Source: Acinetobacter soli (lineage in GTDB: Bacteria > Pseudomonadota > Gammaproteobacteria > Pseudomonadales > Moraxellaceae). From it: a stretch of DNA of 64,000 bases. Both the position numbers and the translations under genes were made by a program. Shown here piece by piece: positions 53,299-62,781 of the stretch. The stretch covers positions 1-64,000 of the forward strand of contig NZ_BBNM01000009.1 in NCBI RefSeq assembly GCF_000760595.1. Direction: 5' to 3'. Each line of letters starts with the position of its first letter. Position 1 is the first letter of the stretch. Below the pieces are notes generated by a model. The model saw only the letters and a program-made list of their open reading frames with translations, was not told the DNA's origin and searched no databases.

Positions 53299-54657
53299 TT
53301 AAGTGTTATCTTTTTTGGTCAGCAAATGAAACAGACCAAACATCAACACAATCCAGACCGGAATCATAATCACCGATTCTTTAAAGCCCTGTTGCCACAT
53401 GATAAACAGCACCAGCGCAATAAAAATCAGCACCAAATAGTTACTCACCGGCGCCCATAGGGCTGGGAACGTTACATTCAGTTTGAGCTTTTTCACCGCA
53501 GCTTTAAACTTCAAATGCGTCAAGCTGATCATGGCCCAGTTAAGTACCAAAGCACCTACCACCACGTACATCAAATGACCCAGTGCATCTTCTGGTACAA
53601 AGTAATTTAAAAGTACGCAGCCAAAAATCAACAATGCAGAGAACAATACCGCAGGAATAGGAACACCCTGTTTATTCACTTTAGTAAAGATTTTTGGCGC
53701 ATTACCTTGTTGTGCCAGACCAAACAGCATGCGGCTGTTGGCAAACATACCGCTGTTATAAACCGATAGTGCAGCAGTTAAAATAATAAAGTTCAGCAGA
53801 TGTGCAGCCCAACCAATACCCAACTGACTAAAAATCATCACAAATGGACTTTTGTCCAGACCACCCAAATCCAGTTGATTCCAAGGCACCAAAGATAACA
53901 AGATGGTGAGTGAGCCCACATAAAACACTAAAATACGAAAAACCACCTGATTAATCGCTTTAGGAATGGTTTTTTGAGGGTTTTCAGCTTCAGCTGCTGC
54001 CATCCCGATCAGTTCGATACCGCCAAAGGCAAACATCAAAAAGGCCAGCATATAAAACAGGCCTTCAAAACCGTTTGGAAAGAAACCACCATGTGTCCAT
54101 AAGTTGCTAAACGATGCGGTCGAGCTTGAATCGGCTGTAAAGAGCAGATACAGACCAAACACAATCATGGAAATGACGGCGGTGACCTTGATAATCGCCA
54201 ACCAAAACTCGGATTCTCCGTAAAATTTTACATTGGTCAGGTTTACGAGTGTAATGACCACAAAGAAAAACAATACCGAAACCCATGCAGGAATATGAGG
54301 CCACCAGTAATTGATATACTTCGCAACCGCTGTCAATTCAGTCATCGCGACTAAAATATACAGCACCCAGTAGTTCCAGCCAGCCAAAAAGCCCGGAAAT
54401 TTACCCCAATATTTGTACGCAAAGTGACTGAACGAACCTGCTACAGGCTCATGGACAATCATTTCCCCTAATTGACGCATGATTAAAAAAGCGATGAGTC
54501 CACCGATTGCATACCCAAGAATGATCGATGGCCCAGCGGATTGAATGACTTGTGCAGATCCTAAAAATAAACCAGTCCCAATTGCGCCGCCCATGGCAAT
54601 TAATTGGATATGACGGTTTTTTAAGCCCCGCTGAAGTTTTGAAGAATCGTTGTTCAA
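53299..54657 (-). CDS. aroP: Aromatic amino acid permease (AroP-like)
   Basis: A 452-residue amino-acid transporter of the AAT/APC family with twelve helices, very close to E. coli AroP as I recall it. The start LKNRHIQLIAMGGAIGTGLF, QLGEMIVHEPVAGSFSHFA, GWNYWVLYILVAM and the NSRMLFGLAQQGNAPK segment are near-identical to AroP/PheP. It would import Phe, Tyr and Trp with H+. AroP, PheP and related permeases are hard to separate by eye, so the exact substrate is open. Confidence 0.85.
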   Translation of the reverse strand: MNNDSSKLQRGLKNRHIQLIAMGGAIGTGLFLGSAQVIQSAGPSIILGYAIGGLIAFLIMRQLGEMIVHEPVAGSFSHFAYKYWGKFPGFLAGWNYWVLYILVAMTELTAVAKYINYWWPHIPAWVSVLFFFVVITLVNLTNVKFYGESEFWLAIIKVTAVISMIVFGLYLLFTADSSSTASFSNLWTHGGFFPNGFEGLFYMLAFLMFAFGGIELIGMAAAEAENPQKTIPKAINQVVFRILVFYVGSLTILLSLVPWNQLDLGGLDKSPFVMIFSQLGIGWAAHLLNFIILTAALSVYNSGMFANSRMLFGLAQQGNAPKIFTKVNKQGVPIPAVLFSALLIFGCVLLNYFVPEDALGHLMYVVVGALVLNWAMISLTHLKFKAAVKKLKLNVTFPALWAPVSNYLVLIFIALVLFIMWQQGFKESVIMIPVWIVLMFGLFHLLTKKDNT

Positions 54658-54943
54658 AGGACTTCACCCGACCAGAAATAAGCGTTTTATTCTAAAGGAT
54701 AGATAGAATTTAGCCTAGTCGAGTGCAGCACAAAGCCGTGCTAAATCATTGAACTTCTTGGTTCACAAATTTTATACAGTTTGCTGGCGATTAAAACTTG
54801 GTAAAGATTCTCATCCCATAAGAATATCGTGATGTAAATGAATAAATAAGTGAGAAATCAGTCCTATCATGGTAAATTAGGCAGCATGTCATGAGCGGTC
54901 TGTTCAGACCTTTTTTCGCTCCCATTCAAGATTCGAGGCAATT

Positions 54944-55852
54944 GTGACATCGATTTCCCCTGTGAATAGCAACATCTTATCTACAGCTCAAGAACGAATT
55001 CAGCAAGATTTGCAGATGGCACTCGATGCCTTTGCACTGCCAGAGCCACTCAAGTCGGCGGTGCATCATGCCGTCATGTTGGGTGGCAAGCGGGTGCGTC
55101 CAGCATTGTGCTATGCCGTGGCTGCATTGGCAGAGAATCCCAATTATGCGGCGGCACGCCGTGCTGCGGTGGCGGTTGAACTGATTCATTGTTATTCACT
55201 CGCACATGATGATTTGCCTTGCATGGACAACGATTTGCTACGCCGCGGACAACCGACGTGTCATGTGGCATTTGGCGAAGATACTGCATTGCTGGCGGGT
55301 GATATCTTGCAATCGATGGCATTTGAGGTGCTGGGCAGTCGTTTGTTTGATCAGCAAAATAGCGTCGATGCCTCGATTGTACTCAGACAAATGCAAATTC
55401 TGGCCACCTCTAGCTCTAAGATGGTTTGTGGACAGGTGCTCGATTTACAGGCCGAAGGCAAAAGTATCGATCAGGCTGCACTTGAAAATATTCACCGCAA
55501 TAAAACGGGCGCACTGATTCAGGCTGCCATTCTGATGGCGGCCGTGACCTTATTTAAAGGAACAGATCCCGCTTTGGTGCAATTACGTCAGTTTGGTCAA
55601 AGTTTAGGGCTGGCGTTTCAGGTACAAGACGATATTCTCGATATTATCTCCAGTACCGAAACCCTAGGTAAAACCGCAGGTAAAGACCAGCAAGTACAAA
55701 AGTCGACTTATCCTGCGCTTATGGGCCTTGAAGCGGCACAGGCTTATGCCAAAAGCTTGCACGATCAGGCACTGGCTGCACTGACGCATTTCTCAGGTGC
55801 AGCAACGGATCTTGAACAAATCACCCAGTTTTTATTGCGCAGAAAAAACTAA
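54944..55852 (+). CDS. ispA: (2E,6E)-farnesyl diphosphate synthase
   Basis: A 302-residue short-chain polyprenyl diphosphate synthase making farnesyl diphosphate from IPP and DMAPP/GPP. The first Asp-rich motif is HDDLPCMDND and the second is QVQDDILDI. The GGKRVRPALCYA motif precedes them. The motif context is that of bacterial IspA. The start is GTG at 54944, with GAGG seven bases upstream. Monocistronic, ended by a terminator; dxs, its usual partner, is not adjacent. Confidence 0.93.
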   Translation: MTSISPVNSNILSTAQERIQQDLQMALDAFALPEPLKSAVHHAVMLGGKRVRPALCYAVAALAENPNYAAARRAAVAVELIHCYSLAHDDLPCMDNDLLRRGQPTCHVAFGEDTALLAGDILQSMAFEVLGSRLFDQQNSVDASIVLRQMQILATSSSKMVCGQVLDLQAEGKSIDQAALENIHRNKTGALIQAAILMAAVTLFKGTDPALVQLRQFGQSLGLAFQVQDDILDIISSTETLGKTAGKDQQVQKSTYPALMGLEAAQAYAKSLHDQALAALTHFSGAATDLEQITQFLLRRKN

Positions 55853-55864
55853 GCTCACTTGAAT

Positions 55865-55904
55865 AAAAAAAAGCGATTTGCTTAAAGTGCACATCGCTTT
55901 TTTT
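55865..55904. terminator. Bidirectional terminator between ispA and the SPFH gene
   Basis: AAAGCGAT (55870-55877) and ATCGCTTT (55893-55900), flanked by A-run and T-run, between two convergent genes. Confidence 0.85.
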
Positions 55905-55922
55905 ATGTTAATTCAAAGAGAT

Positions 55923-56780
55923 CTAGTTGGGCTGACGTCCCATTACACCCCGAATGGTACTAAGTACATCGGCAGGAATCACCACGGTTTTGGCATTGTT
56001 GGATTTTGCCATTTCTTGCATGGACTTGATGTACTGTTCACCAAGCAAATACGCAACTGGAATTTCCTGTTCGCCTACCGCAGAGGTGATCATTTCAATG
56101 GCTTTTTGTGAGGCCTCAGCCAAAACCACTTGCGCTTCGGCATCTCGACGCGATGCTTCAAGACGACCATCGGCTTCTAAAATCGCTGCCTGCTTTTCGC
56201 CGTCGGCACGGGTCACTGTCGCACGGCGCTGACGCTCGGCAGCAGCCTGCGCTTCCATCGCGGCTTGCATGGTGGTCGATGGCTGGATATCCTGAATCTC
56301 GACCGTTTTTAAGGTAATGCCCCAGTCTGAAATATCATCGGAAATGGCGGCTTTCAATTTGGCCTTGATATGATCACGAGATGACAGGGCATCGTCTAGA
56401 TCCATCTCGCCCACGATTGAGCGTAACGACGTTTGCACCAGATTTTGAATAGCCCAAGTGTAGTTTTCAATTCCATACACCGCTTTTTCCGGTGTGGTCA
56501 AATTGATATACGCGACCGCATTCATAAGTAGCACGGCATTGTCACGTGTAATCACTTCTTGCGAAGGAATATCAAGCACAATATCTTTAGTCGTGACTTT
56601 GTATGCGATTTCATCGACATACGGAATCACGAAGTTTAATCCTGGATTTAAAGTGGAGTGATATTTTCCTAAGCGCTGTACAATCCATTTATAGCCTTGC
56701 GGCACAATGCGTACACCCTTAAAAATCGTCACGCCAACAAAGACAAGAAAGGCTAAGCCAATAATTAAACCCACTGACAT
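55923..56780 (-). CDS. SPFH/stomatin-like membrane protease-associated protein (QmcA-like)
   Basis: A 285-residue SPFH/Band 7 protein. One N-terminal helix (VGLIIGLAFLVFVGVTIF) anchors it; the SPFH domain follows (VPQGYKWIVQRLGKYHSTLNP) and a charged Ala/Glu coiled coil (about 175-225). It resembles E. coli QmcA, which oligomerises in membrane microdomains and associates with FtsH. The NfeD-type gene 14 bp upstream is its usual partner. Confidence 0.92.
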   Translation of the reverse strand: MSVGLIIGLAFLVFVGVTIFKGVRIVPQGYKWIVQRLGKYHSTLNPGLNFVIPYVDEIAYKVTTKDIVLDIPSQEVITRDNAVLLMNAVAYINLTTPEKAVYGIENYTWAIQNLVQTSLRSIVGEMDLDDALSSRDHIKAKLKAAISDDISDWGITLKTVEIQDIQPSTTMQAAMEAQAAAERQRRATVTRADGEKQAAILEADGRLEASRRDAEAQVVLAEASQKAIEMITSAVGEQEIPVAYLLGEQYIKSMQEMAKSNNAKTVVIPADVLSTIRGVMGRQPN

Positions 56781-56794
56781 AAGTGTGTCCTCAT

Positions 56795-57262
56795 TTATTG
56801 TTTATTGGGGTTATGGGGTTGAACAACCAGATTATTGCCCATGATGTCGACCACGCACACGCGATCGCCCACGCTCACCGGAGCCAAACTGCGACAGTTC
56901 CATTCATCGGTTCCCATCACAGGCAAGGAAAAACGTACCAGTACCTGTTCATGCGACATACCCACACGAATCACCATGCCCACCTGACCAATCGTGGCTT
57001 CGCGGGATAAGCCTGCCTTGGTTTTATCGATGGACAATGGCTTGATAAATTTGAACCATAAAAAGGTACACAGTATCGATAAGATTACCCAAGTGATCAG
57101 CTGTGTGGGAATGCCCATCATTGGAAACAACCAGAGTAAAACACTCACCATGATGGCGGCAACACCGAACCAAAGAGCGGCAAAAGCGGTAAAAACAAGT
57201 TCCGAAAGCATTAACACAATGCCCAGAACAAACCAGTGCCAAGGTTCTAATACAAATTCCAT
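56795..57262 (-). CDS. NfeD family membrane protein
   Basis: A 155-residue NfeD-type protein (YbbJ-like): two to three N-terminal helices (WFVLGIVLMLSELVFTAFAA, then VLLWLFPMMG) followed by a C-terminal OB-fold (ATIGQVGMVI, WNCRSLAPVSVGDRV). It is thought to act with the SPFH partner in membrane microdomains. The ATG at 57260-57262 is chosen; a longer frame to 57298 would overlap the terminator of the next gene. Confidence 0.9.
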   Translation of the reverse strand: MEFVLEPWHWFVLGIVLMLSELVFTAFAALWFGVAAIMVSVLLWLFPMMGIPTQLITWVILSILCTFLWFKFIKPLSIDKTKAGLSREATIGQVGMVIRVGMSHEQVLVRFSLPVMGTDEWNCRSLAPVSVGDRVCVVDIMGNNLVVQPHNPNKQ

Positions 57263-57283
57263 AGCAATGCTCAAAATGTTGTT

Positions 57284-57320
57284 ATAAAAAAGGTGCAATC
57301 GAAATACACGATTGCACCTT
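57284..57320 (-). terminator. Intrinsic terminator after the patatin lipoprotein gene
   Basis: AAGGTGCAATCG (57290-57301) pairs perfectly with CGATTGCACCTT (57309-57320) around a 7-nt loop. On the minus strand a T-run follows. Confidence 0.88.
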
Positions 57321-57360
57321 CACTGTAGCAGAACTTGGCAGGGCTGAGTAAAAAATGACT

Positions 57361-58278
57361 TTAGAATTTGGCCCGAGGTGGTGGCTGAAGGGCAGCAGGT
57401 GATTTTTTAAATTGATCAATCGCGCTTTGAATAGCACGAATTTTAAGTTGTGCTGCTTTTTCACCTTCCAAAATAGCATCATTACTGGCTTTTAAATCCA
57501 GTGCGCCAAGATGACCGACTTTAGGCTGAATCACCACAGTGGCCTGCTTTAACTCTTCATTAATGCTTTGCTGACCCATGATGTTGATGGTTTGATCGAG
57601 CAACCCCAACATGCTGCTGGCCTGAGTACCTGCCGGACGCGCAGAAATATCGACCGCAATCACAATATCGGCGCCCATATCACGTGCTGTTTTGACCGGA
57701 ATTGGGCTTACCAAACCGCCGTCGACATACTGTACCTTGCCAATGGTTGTTGGAACAAAAACATTCGGAATACTACATGAGGCACGAACCGCCTGACCGG
57801 CATTGCCTTTAATAAAATCGGCTTTTTTGCCGTTGTCTAAACGTGTTGCAACTGCGGCAAAGCGAATTGGAAATTGCTCAATTGGCTTGTTACTTACCTG
57901 AGTATTGACGTAATTTTGCAGTTTCTGACCCAGCACAAAGCCCTGACGATTCAGGGTTAAGTCACGGATATCAGATTCTTGTAACTTGAGCGCAATCGAT
58001 TGCATCTGGTAGCCAGTTTTTCCGCTGGCATAAATACTCCCCACAAAACTGCCCGCACTGGTGCCCGTGACAATTTTCGGTTTGATACCATGCGATTCGA
58101 GTACTTTGATCACACCAATATGGGCAAAGCCTTTGGCACCACCACCGCCCAGTGCAAGCGCAATGACGGGTTCACGAGGCTGAATCGAGCTGGTTTGAGG
58201 AGGTGTTTTAGCAATTTTGTCACATCCAAAGAGCGTAAAGCTCAGTGCTGTAACCAAGGCGAAATGTGCAACTTTCAT
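57361..58278 (-). CDS. Patatin-like phospholipase lipoprotein (RssA/NTE-like)
   Basis: A 305-residue patatin-fold hydrolase exported as a lipoprotein: the signal ends in a lipobox (FTLFGC). The oxyanion motif is ALGGGGAKGFAHIGV, the nucleophile elbow GTSAGSFVG (GxSxG), and the Asp is in VDGGLVSPIPV. It is distinct from the cytoplasmic patatin at 17.2 kb. A periplasmic or outer-membrane phospholipase role is inferred. The ATG at 58276-58278 is preferred over a start two codons earlier. Confidence 0.88.
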   Translation of the reverse strand: MKVAHFALVTALSFTLFGCDKIAKTPPQTSSIQPREPVIALALGGGGAKGFAHIGVIKVLESHGIKPKIVTGTSAGSFVGSIYASGKTGYQMQSIALKLQESDIRDLTLNRQGFVLGQKLQNYVNTQVSNKPIEQFPIRFAAVATRLDNGKKADFIKGNAGQAVRASCSIPNVFVPTTIGKVQYVDGGLVSPIPVKTARDMGADIVIAVDISARPAGTQASSMLGLLDQTINIMGQQSINEELKQATVVIQPKVGHLGALDLKASNDAILEGEKAAQLKIRAIQSAIDQFKKSPAALQPPPRAKF

Positions 58279-58343
58279 GAACAATTAAACGTGTTGGATG
58301 ACCATCAGATTGCGCACATCAGACCAGATTCACTGCTTTATTT

Positions 58344-58976
58344 CTAGTCATTTTTTACAAGATTTTGTAAAGGACGCGACAGGCGATCTGGTCGCTTCGC
58401 TGATACCTTGCCCTCAAAACGTTGCATGATGGCGGTTAGGTCTTGCTGATAATCACCTGTTGGGGAAAAAGCACCTAAGCAATAAATGGTTTTATGATCA
58501 AAATCGAAAGAGAAAATTACAATAGGGATATGCGCTTTTAACGCAATATGATAAAACCCGCTTTTAAAGGTGCTGGCCTGTTTGCGCGTACCCTCGGGCG
58601 CCATGCCAATCCAGATGCGTTCATGCTGTTCGATGGCCTGAACCACCTGCTCGGTTAAACCCGTACGTTTGCTGCGTTGTACCGGAATAAGCCCTAACCA
58701 GTTCAGTACGGGCGTACTGACCGGAGTAAAAAGCGAATCTTTGCCGAGTACCGTGATTTTAATGCCCAGACCACCGATGGCCAAAAAGCCGTACCATGCA
58801 TCTAGGTTAGATGTATGGGGTGCAATAATCGCGACGGCTTTAGGAACATTAGGAAACTCGCCCTCAATTCGCCAGCCTTGAGCCAGAAATAACTGCCTGC
58901 ACATGCGGCGGCTTAAGGCAGTGCCACGTTGCGGCACACGATCGGGAAGATCAGGAAAAAACTGGGTCATATCCAT
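58344..58976 (-). CDS. PlsC-type lysophospholipid acyltransferase family protein
   Basis: A 210-residue acyltransferase with HX4D motif HTSNLD, a LGLIPVQRSKRTG glycerol-phosphate-binding segment and GMAPEGTRK. It is shorter than the PlsC homologue at 8.7 kb and lacks a clear anchor helix. The substrate is not determined; a 1-acyl-glycerol-3-phosphate or lysophospholipid acceptor is typical. Confidence 0.85.
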   Translation of the reverse strand: MDMTQFFPDLPDRVPQRGTALSRRMCRQLFLAQGWRIEGEFPNVPKAVAIIAPHTSNLDAWYGFLAIGGLGIKITVLGKDSLFTPVSTPVLNWLGLIPVQRSKRTGLTEQVVQAIEQHERIWIGMAPEGTRKQASTFKSGFYHIALKAHIPIVIFSFDFDHKTIYCLGAFSPTGDYQQDLTAIMQRFEGKVSAKRPDRLSRPLQNLVKND

Positions 58977-59104
58977 CTGTGGTCATGTTGGTCATCCTAT
59001 TGTCATCTTAAGCCTTTGAAAGGTACGCTACATTGGCAAAATAGTTAGATGCATTTTAAAACAGACTGATTTTTGCAATTTTTTTGATTCGAGCCCGATA
59101 CGCT

Positions 59105-60355
59105 ATGCATGCAAGCCGTCTTTATCTGTTGTTATTTAGCCTGTATTGGGCACAAGGGTTACCCGTAGGCTTTATGACCCATGCCTTACCCGTCATTTTA
59201 CGGGCACAAGGCGTGTCTTTGGCACAGATTGGCGGCTTTGGCCTGCTGATGCTGCCGTGGTCGATCAAAATTTTATGGGCACCTTGGGTCGATCGGTTTG
59301 GCAGTTCACGCATTGGGCATTATCGTAGCTGGATCATTCCCATGCAGGTATGCAGCATTTGCGGGCTTGTTGTGCTGGCGTATTTTCCGATTGAGGCATT
59401 GAACCAGCCACAATTTTTGTTGATGTTTTTTGTGCTGATGCTCTGGATTAATTTTTCAGGGGCCACTCAGGATATTGCCACCGATGCATTGGCCGTGAAT
59501 TTACTCAAAACTGATCAACAGCACTGGGGCAATACCTTTCAGGTGATTGGTTCACGTTTAGGATTTATTGTGGGTGGCGGCGTACTTCTGTGGGCTGTCG
59601 ATGCTTTGGGTTGGCAGAATACCTTTTTGTGTTTGGCGGCTCTAGTGGCACTTAACACCTTGCCCATTGTGCTACAACCCGCGCGACAGGATCGTCAGGG
59701 CGTGCAGGGCAGTGCGGCAAAATTATTCTCAATACGCCATTATTTGCAGCACTTTTTACAGTCTAAGACAACACGAGCATGGCTTACCGTTTTACTTAGC
59801 TTTAAGGTGGCAGATGGCTTGGCCGGCCCTTTACTCAAGCCGTTGATGGTCGATATAGGCTTGAGTTTTACCCAAATTGGGCTTTACATTACCGTGCTAG
59901 GTGCTGTGGCTGCATTACTGGGTGCATTCATTGCCGGATATCTACTTCAAAGTTTCAGCCGTGCAGGTGTACTGCTGTTCTTTTCAATAGTTAAAATTTT
60001 AACTCTTATTGGCTTTGCAGGATTGGGCTGGGCATACGAAAGCGGGATGTCAGTATCTTTTACGCTCATTTATGCGCTCAATGCACTTGAAGATCTATGC
60101 TCGGCGATGCTACTGGTGGTAATGCTCACACTGGTCATGCACTATAGCCGAAGTGCGCTTGCAGGCACGGATTTTACCTTTCAGGTTGCTTTGATGGCCA
60201 CGGTCAGCGGTGGTTTTTACCTGATCAGCGGTGTTATTGCCGACCAGATTGGCTATGCCTGGATGCTGAGTTTGGTCGTGGTCATGGCTATTTTATCTGT
60301 GTTCCCCATTTACTTTTGGTCTAAAACATTAGGGCAGTCTCAAGCATCACTCTAG
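59105..60355 (+). CDS. MFS transporter, AmpG-like
   Basis: A 416-residue, twelve-helix major facilitator protein. The N-terminal LLLFSLYWAQGLPVGFMTHA and the APWVDRFGSSRIGHYRSWI loop, together with ATQDIATDALAVNLL, are typical of the AmpG muropeptide permease/acetyl-CoA transporter group. Murein-peptide uptake is possible, but AmpG paralogues carry other cargo. The ATG at 59105 is preferred to a TTG at 59084. It occupies the position just before pmrA where A. baumannii has pmrC. Confidence 0.82.
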   Translation: MHASRLYLLLFSLYWAQGLPVGFMTHALPVILRAQGVSLAQIGGFGLLMLPWSIKILWAPWVDRFGSSRIGHYRSWIIPMQVCSICGLVVLAYFPIEALNQPQFLLMFFVLMLWINFSGATQDIATDALAVNLLKTDQQHWGNTFQVIGSRLGFIVGGGVLLWAVDALGWQNTFLCLAALVALNTLPIVLQPARQDRQGVQGSAAKLFSIRHYLQHFLQSKTTRAWLTVLLSFKVADGLAGPLLKPLMVDIGLSFTQIGLYITVLGAVAALLGAFIAGYLLQSFSRAGVLLFFSIVKILTLIGFAGLGWAYESGMSVSFTLIYALNALEDLCSAMLLVVMLTLVMHYSRSALAGTDFTFQVALMATVSGGFYLISGVIADQIGYAWMLSLVVVMAILSVFPIYFWSKTLGQSQASL

Positions 60356-60552
60356 ATCATGATTGGGCTAAACTGCTGCGTCATTTTTCGGTGCTGTATG
60401 TAAAATTCTACTACTGAGGATACCGAGCAAACTCAAAAATATTGCTTTAATTGTTATTATGTATAAATATGCCTGTATCGGTTTGATATTGTTGCGATAA
60501 AATGAAGCAAATACGCAATTGATCAAATGGTATAAAAACGACAAAGCTTTTA

Positions 60553-60569
60553 TTTAAGTGTGTTTTAAG
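60553..60569 (+). promoter_or_regulatory. PmrA box upstream of pmrA
   Basis: TTTAAG, five bases, TTTAAG: a perfect match to the YTTAAK-N5-YTTAAK consensus recognised by PmrA in enterobacteria and Acinetobacter. It lies 195 bp before the pmrA ATG. The 409-bp gap 60356-60764 also contains a GTGTTG (60596-60601) / CAACAC (60615-60620) inverted repeat and no gene. Confidence 0.7.
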
Positions 60570-60764
60570 CTTATATTTTTACAGTAGAAAAGTAAGTGTT
60601 GCCAAAACAATAGTCAACACGCGATTTCATTTGATATGCAAAACAGTTATGTTGAGCCAAAATGATAATTATTCTGTTGCATCGAGTCAGCGTAAAAACA
60701 GATTATTGCTCGTTTTCCTGATGCATCAGATTCATGTTATTCCACAGTTGTGCGAGTCTAACCC

Positions 60765-61442
60765 ATGACCAAAATTTTGATTATTGAAGATGATTTCATG
60801 ATCGCTGAATCCACGATTACCTTATTGAAATATCATCAATTCGAGGTAGAGTGGGTGAATAATGGATTAGATGGCCTAGCGCATCTGTCAAAGCAGAAGT
60901 TTGATCTGGTGTTGCTCGATCTGGGCCTCCCCATGATGGACGGCATGCAAGTGCTGAAGCAGATCCGCCATAAAACCGCGGTGCCAGTGCTGATTATTTC
61001 AGCGCGTGACCAGCTCGAAAACCGTGTGGAAGGCTTGAATCAGGGGGCAGATGACTACCTGATCAAACCGTACGAGTTTGATGAGTTGCTGGCACGAATC
61101 AATGCATTGCTGCGTAGAACCAACAGTAAAGACAACGCCGCTTTGCAGCAAGATCAGGTGTTAGTGAATGGCGATGTGGTGCTCAATGTTGAAAAACATG
61201 TGGCCACGTTTCAGGGTAAAGAAATTGAACTCTCAAACCGTGAGTGGGCGATTTTGATTCCGCTGATGTCACATCCGAACAAGATTTTTTCCAAAGCCAA
61301 TCTAGAAGATAAGCTCTACGACTTTGATAGTGAAGTCACCAGCAATACCATTGAAGTGTATATTCACCATTTACGCTCTAAGCTGGGTAAAAACTTCATC
61401 CGTACCATCCGTGGATTAGGCTATCGAATGGGACAATCATAA
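60765..61442 (+). CDS. pmrA: Response regulator PmrA
   Basis: A 225-residue OmpR-type regulator matching A. baumannii PmrA as I recall it: MTKILIIEDDFMIAESTITL, the phospho-acceptor in LLDLGLPMMDGMQVL, DDYLIKPYEFDELLARI, and a winged helix ending IRTIRGLGYRMGQS. PmrA drives lipid A phosphoethanolamine modification and polymyxin resistance. Followed 13 bp later by pmrB. pmrC is not upstream. A PmrA box at 60553-60569 suggests autoregulation. Confidence 0.93.
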   Translation: MTKILIIEDDFMIAESTITLLKYHQFEVEWVNNGLDGLAHLSKQKFDLVLLDLGLPMMDGMQVLKQIRHKTAVPVLIISARDQLENRVEGLNQGADDYLIKPYEFDELLARINALLRRTNSKDNAALQQDQVLVNGDVVLNVEKHVATFQGKEIELSNREWAILIPLMSHPNKIFSKANLEDKLYDFDSEVTSNTIEVYIHHLRSKLGKNFIRTIRGLGYRMGQS

Positions 61443-61455
61443 GGAAACGCTGAGG

Positions 61456-62781
61456 ATGGCCAAGCATTATTCATTAAGACGTCGATTAATCTGGGTCACC
61501 TCTGTTTTTAGTCTTTTACTGGGCTGTATTCTGGTTTTTACAGCCTATAAAGTTGCCTTGCACGAAACCAATCAGATTCTTGATGAGCAAATGCGCTATC
61601 TGGCCGATCGCACGGCACGTCAGCCGCTCTACAATCTCGACAGCCACTTTCAGGCCAATCACGAATATCACGAAGAAGATTTACTGGTCGATATCTGGGC
61701 CTACGACGATCAGCGCCATTTACAAGACGAAAATCAATTGTTGATGCCTCCGGTAAAAAAAGCCGGGTTTTATTCGCAAGAGACACGACAGGGCACCTTG
61801 CGCGCCTATGTCTTGCCTTTAGAAAATTACCAGATTCAGGTCAGTCAGCTCGAAAAAGTACGCAAAGTGGTAGCACTTGAGCTTGCGGCCAGCATGTTTT
61901 TACCTTATGGCTTTATTTTACCGTTTGCCTTGCTTGGCCTGATGGGCATTATTCGGCGTAACCTCAAGCCTTTTGATGATTTTAAACGTGAGCTGACGCA
62001 GCGCGATTCCAATGATCTGTCGCCTATTCACGATGAAACGTATCCTGAAGAACTGTTACCGACCATTGAAGAGATGAACCGCCTGTTTGAGCGAATTTCA
62101 GAATCTCAGCAAGAACAAAAACAGTTCGTGGCCGATGCTGCGCACGAGCTGCGCACGCCAATCACGGCACTGAATTTACAAACCAAAATTTTGTTGAGTC
62201 AGTTTCCTGACCACGCCGCACTGCAAAACCTCGGCAAAGGCTTGGCGCGAATCCAGCATTTGGTCACGCAGTTACTGGCACTGGCCAAACAAGATGTTTC
62301 CTTGAGTGCTATTGAACGACACAGCAGCTTTGAGCTTAATGATGTGACGCTCAACTGTGTCGAGCAACTCATGAATCTGGCGGTAGAAAAAGATATCGAT
62401 TTAGGTTTTGTACGTAATGAATCGGTAAAAATGGTTAGTGTTGAACCGACCGTGCATTCCATTGTTTTCAATCTGATTGATAATGCCATCAAATATACGC
62501 CAGCCGCAGGCGTGATCAATATTTCTGTCTATGAAGATGGCGAATACGCCTGTGCACAGATTGAAGATAGCGGCCCCGGAATTGACCCCGAGCATTACGA
62601 CAAGGTGCTGAAGCGTTTTTATCGTGTGCATCATCACCTTGAAGTGGGGAGTGGGCTGGGGTTATCAATTGTCGATAAGGCCACCAGTCGGTTAGGTGGA
62701 GAACTTCAACTGCTCAGAAGCGAAGAGTTAGGCGGCTTAAGTGTACTGGTGCGTATTCCCAAACAACCGCCGCATCATTAA
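61456..62781 (+). CDS. pmrB: Sensor histidine kinase PmrB
   Basis: A 441-residue membrane kinase corresponding to A. baumannii PmrB: N-terminal helix with WVTSVFSLLLGCILVF and YKVALHETNQILDEQM, a ~110-residue periplasmic domain, a second helix (PYGFILPFALLGLMGII), then H-box ADAAHELRTPITAL, NLIDNAIKYTP and GSGLGLSIVDKA. No truncation is visible. Substitutions in this protein cause colistin resistance in A. baumannii; I cannot judge individual variants here. Confidence 0.92.
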   Translation: MAKHYSLRRRLIWVTSVFSLLLGCILVFTAYKVALHETNQILDEQMRYLADRTARQPLYNLDSHFQANHEYHEEDLLVDIWAYDDQRHLQDENQLLMPPVKKAGFYSQETRQGTLRAYVLPLENYQIQVSQLEKVRKVVALELAASMFLPYGFILPFALLGLMGIIRRNLKPFDDFKRELTQRDSNDLSPIHDETYPEELLPTIEEMNRLFERISESQQEQKQFVADAAHELRTPITALNLQTKILLSQFPDHAALQNLGKGLARIQHLVTQLLALAKQDVSLSAIERHSSFELNDVTLNCVEQLMNLAVEKDIDLGFVRNESVKMVSVEPTVHSIVFNLIDNAIKYTPAAGVINISVYEDGEYACAQIEDSGPGIDPEHYDKVLKRFYRVHHHLEVGSGLGLSIVDKATSRLGGELQLLRSEELGGLSVLVRIPKQPPHH

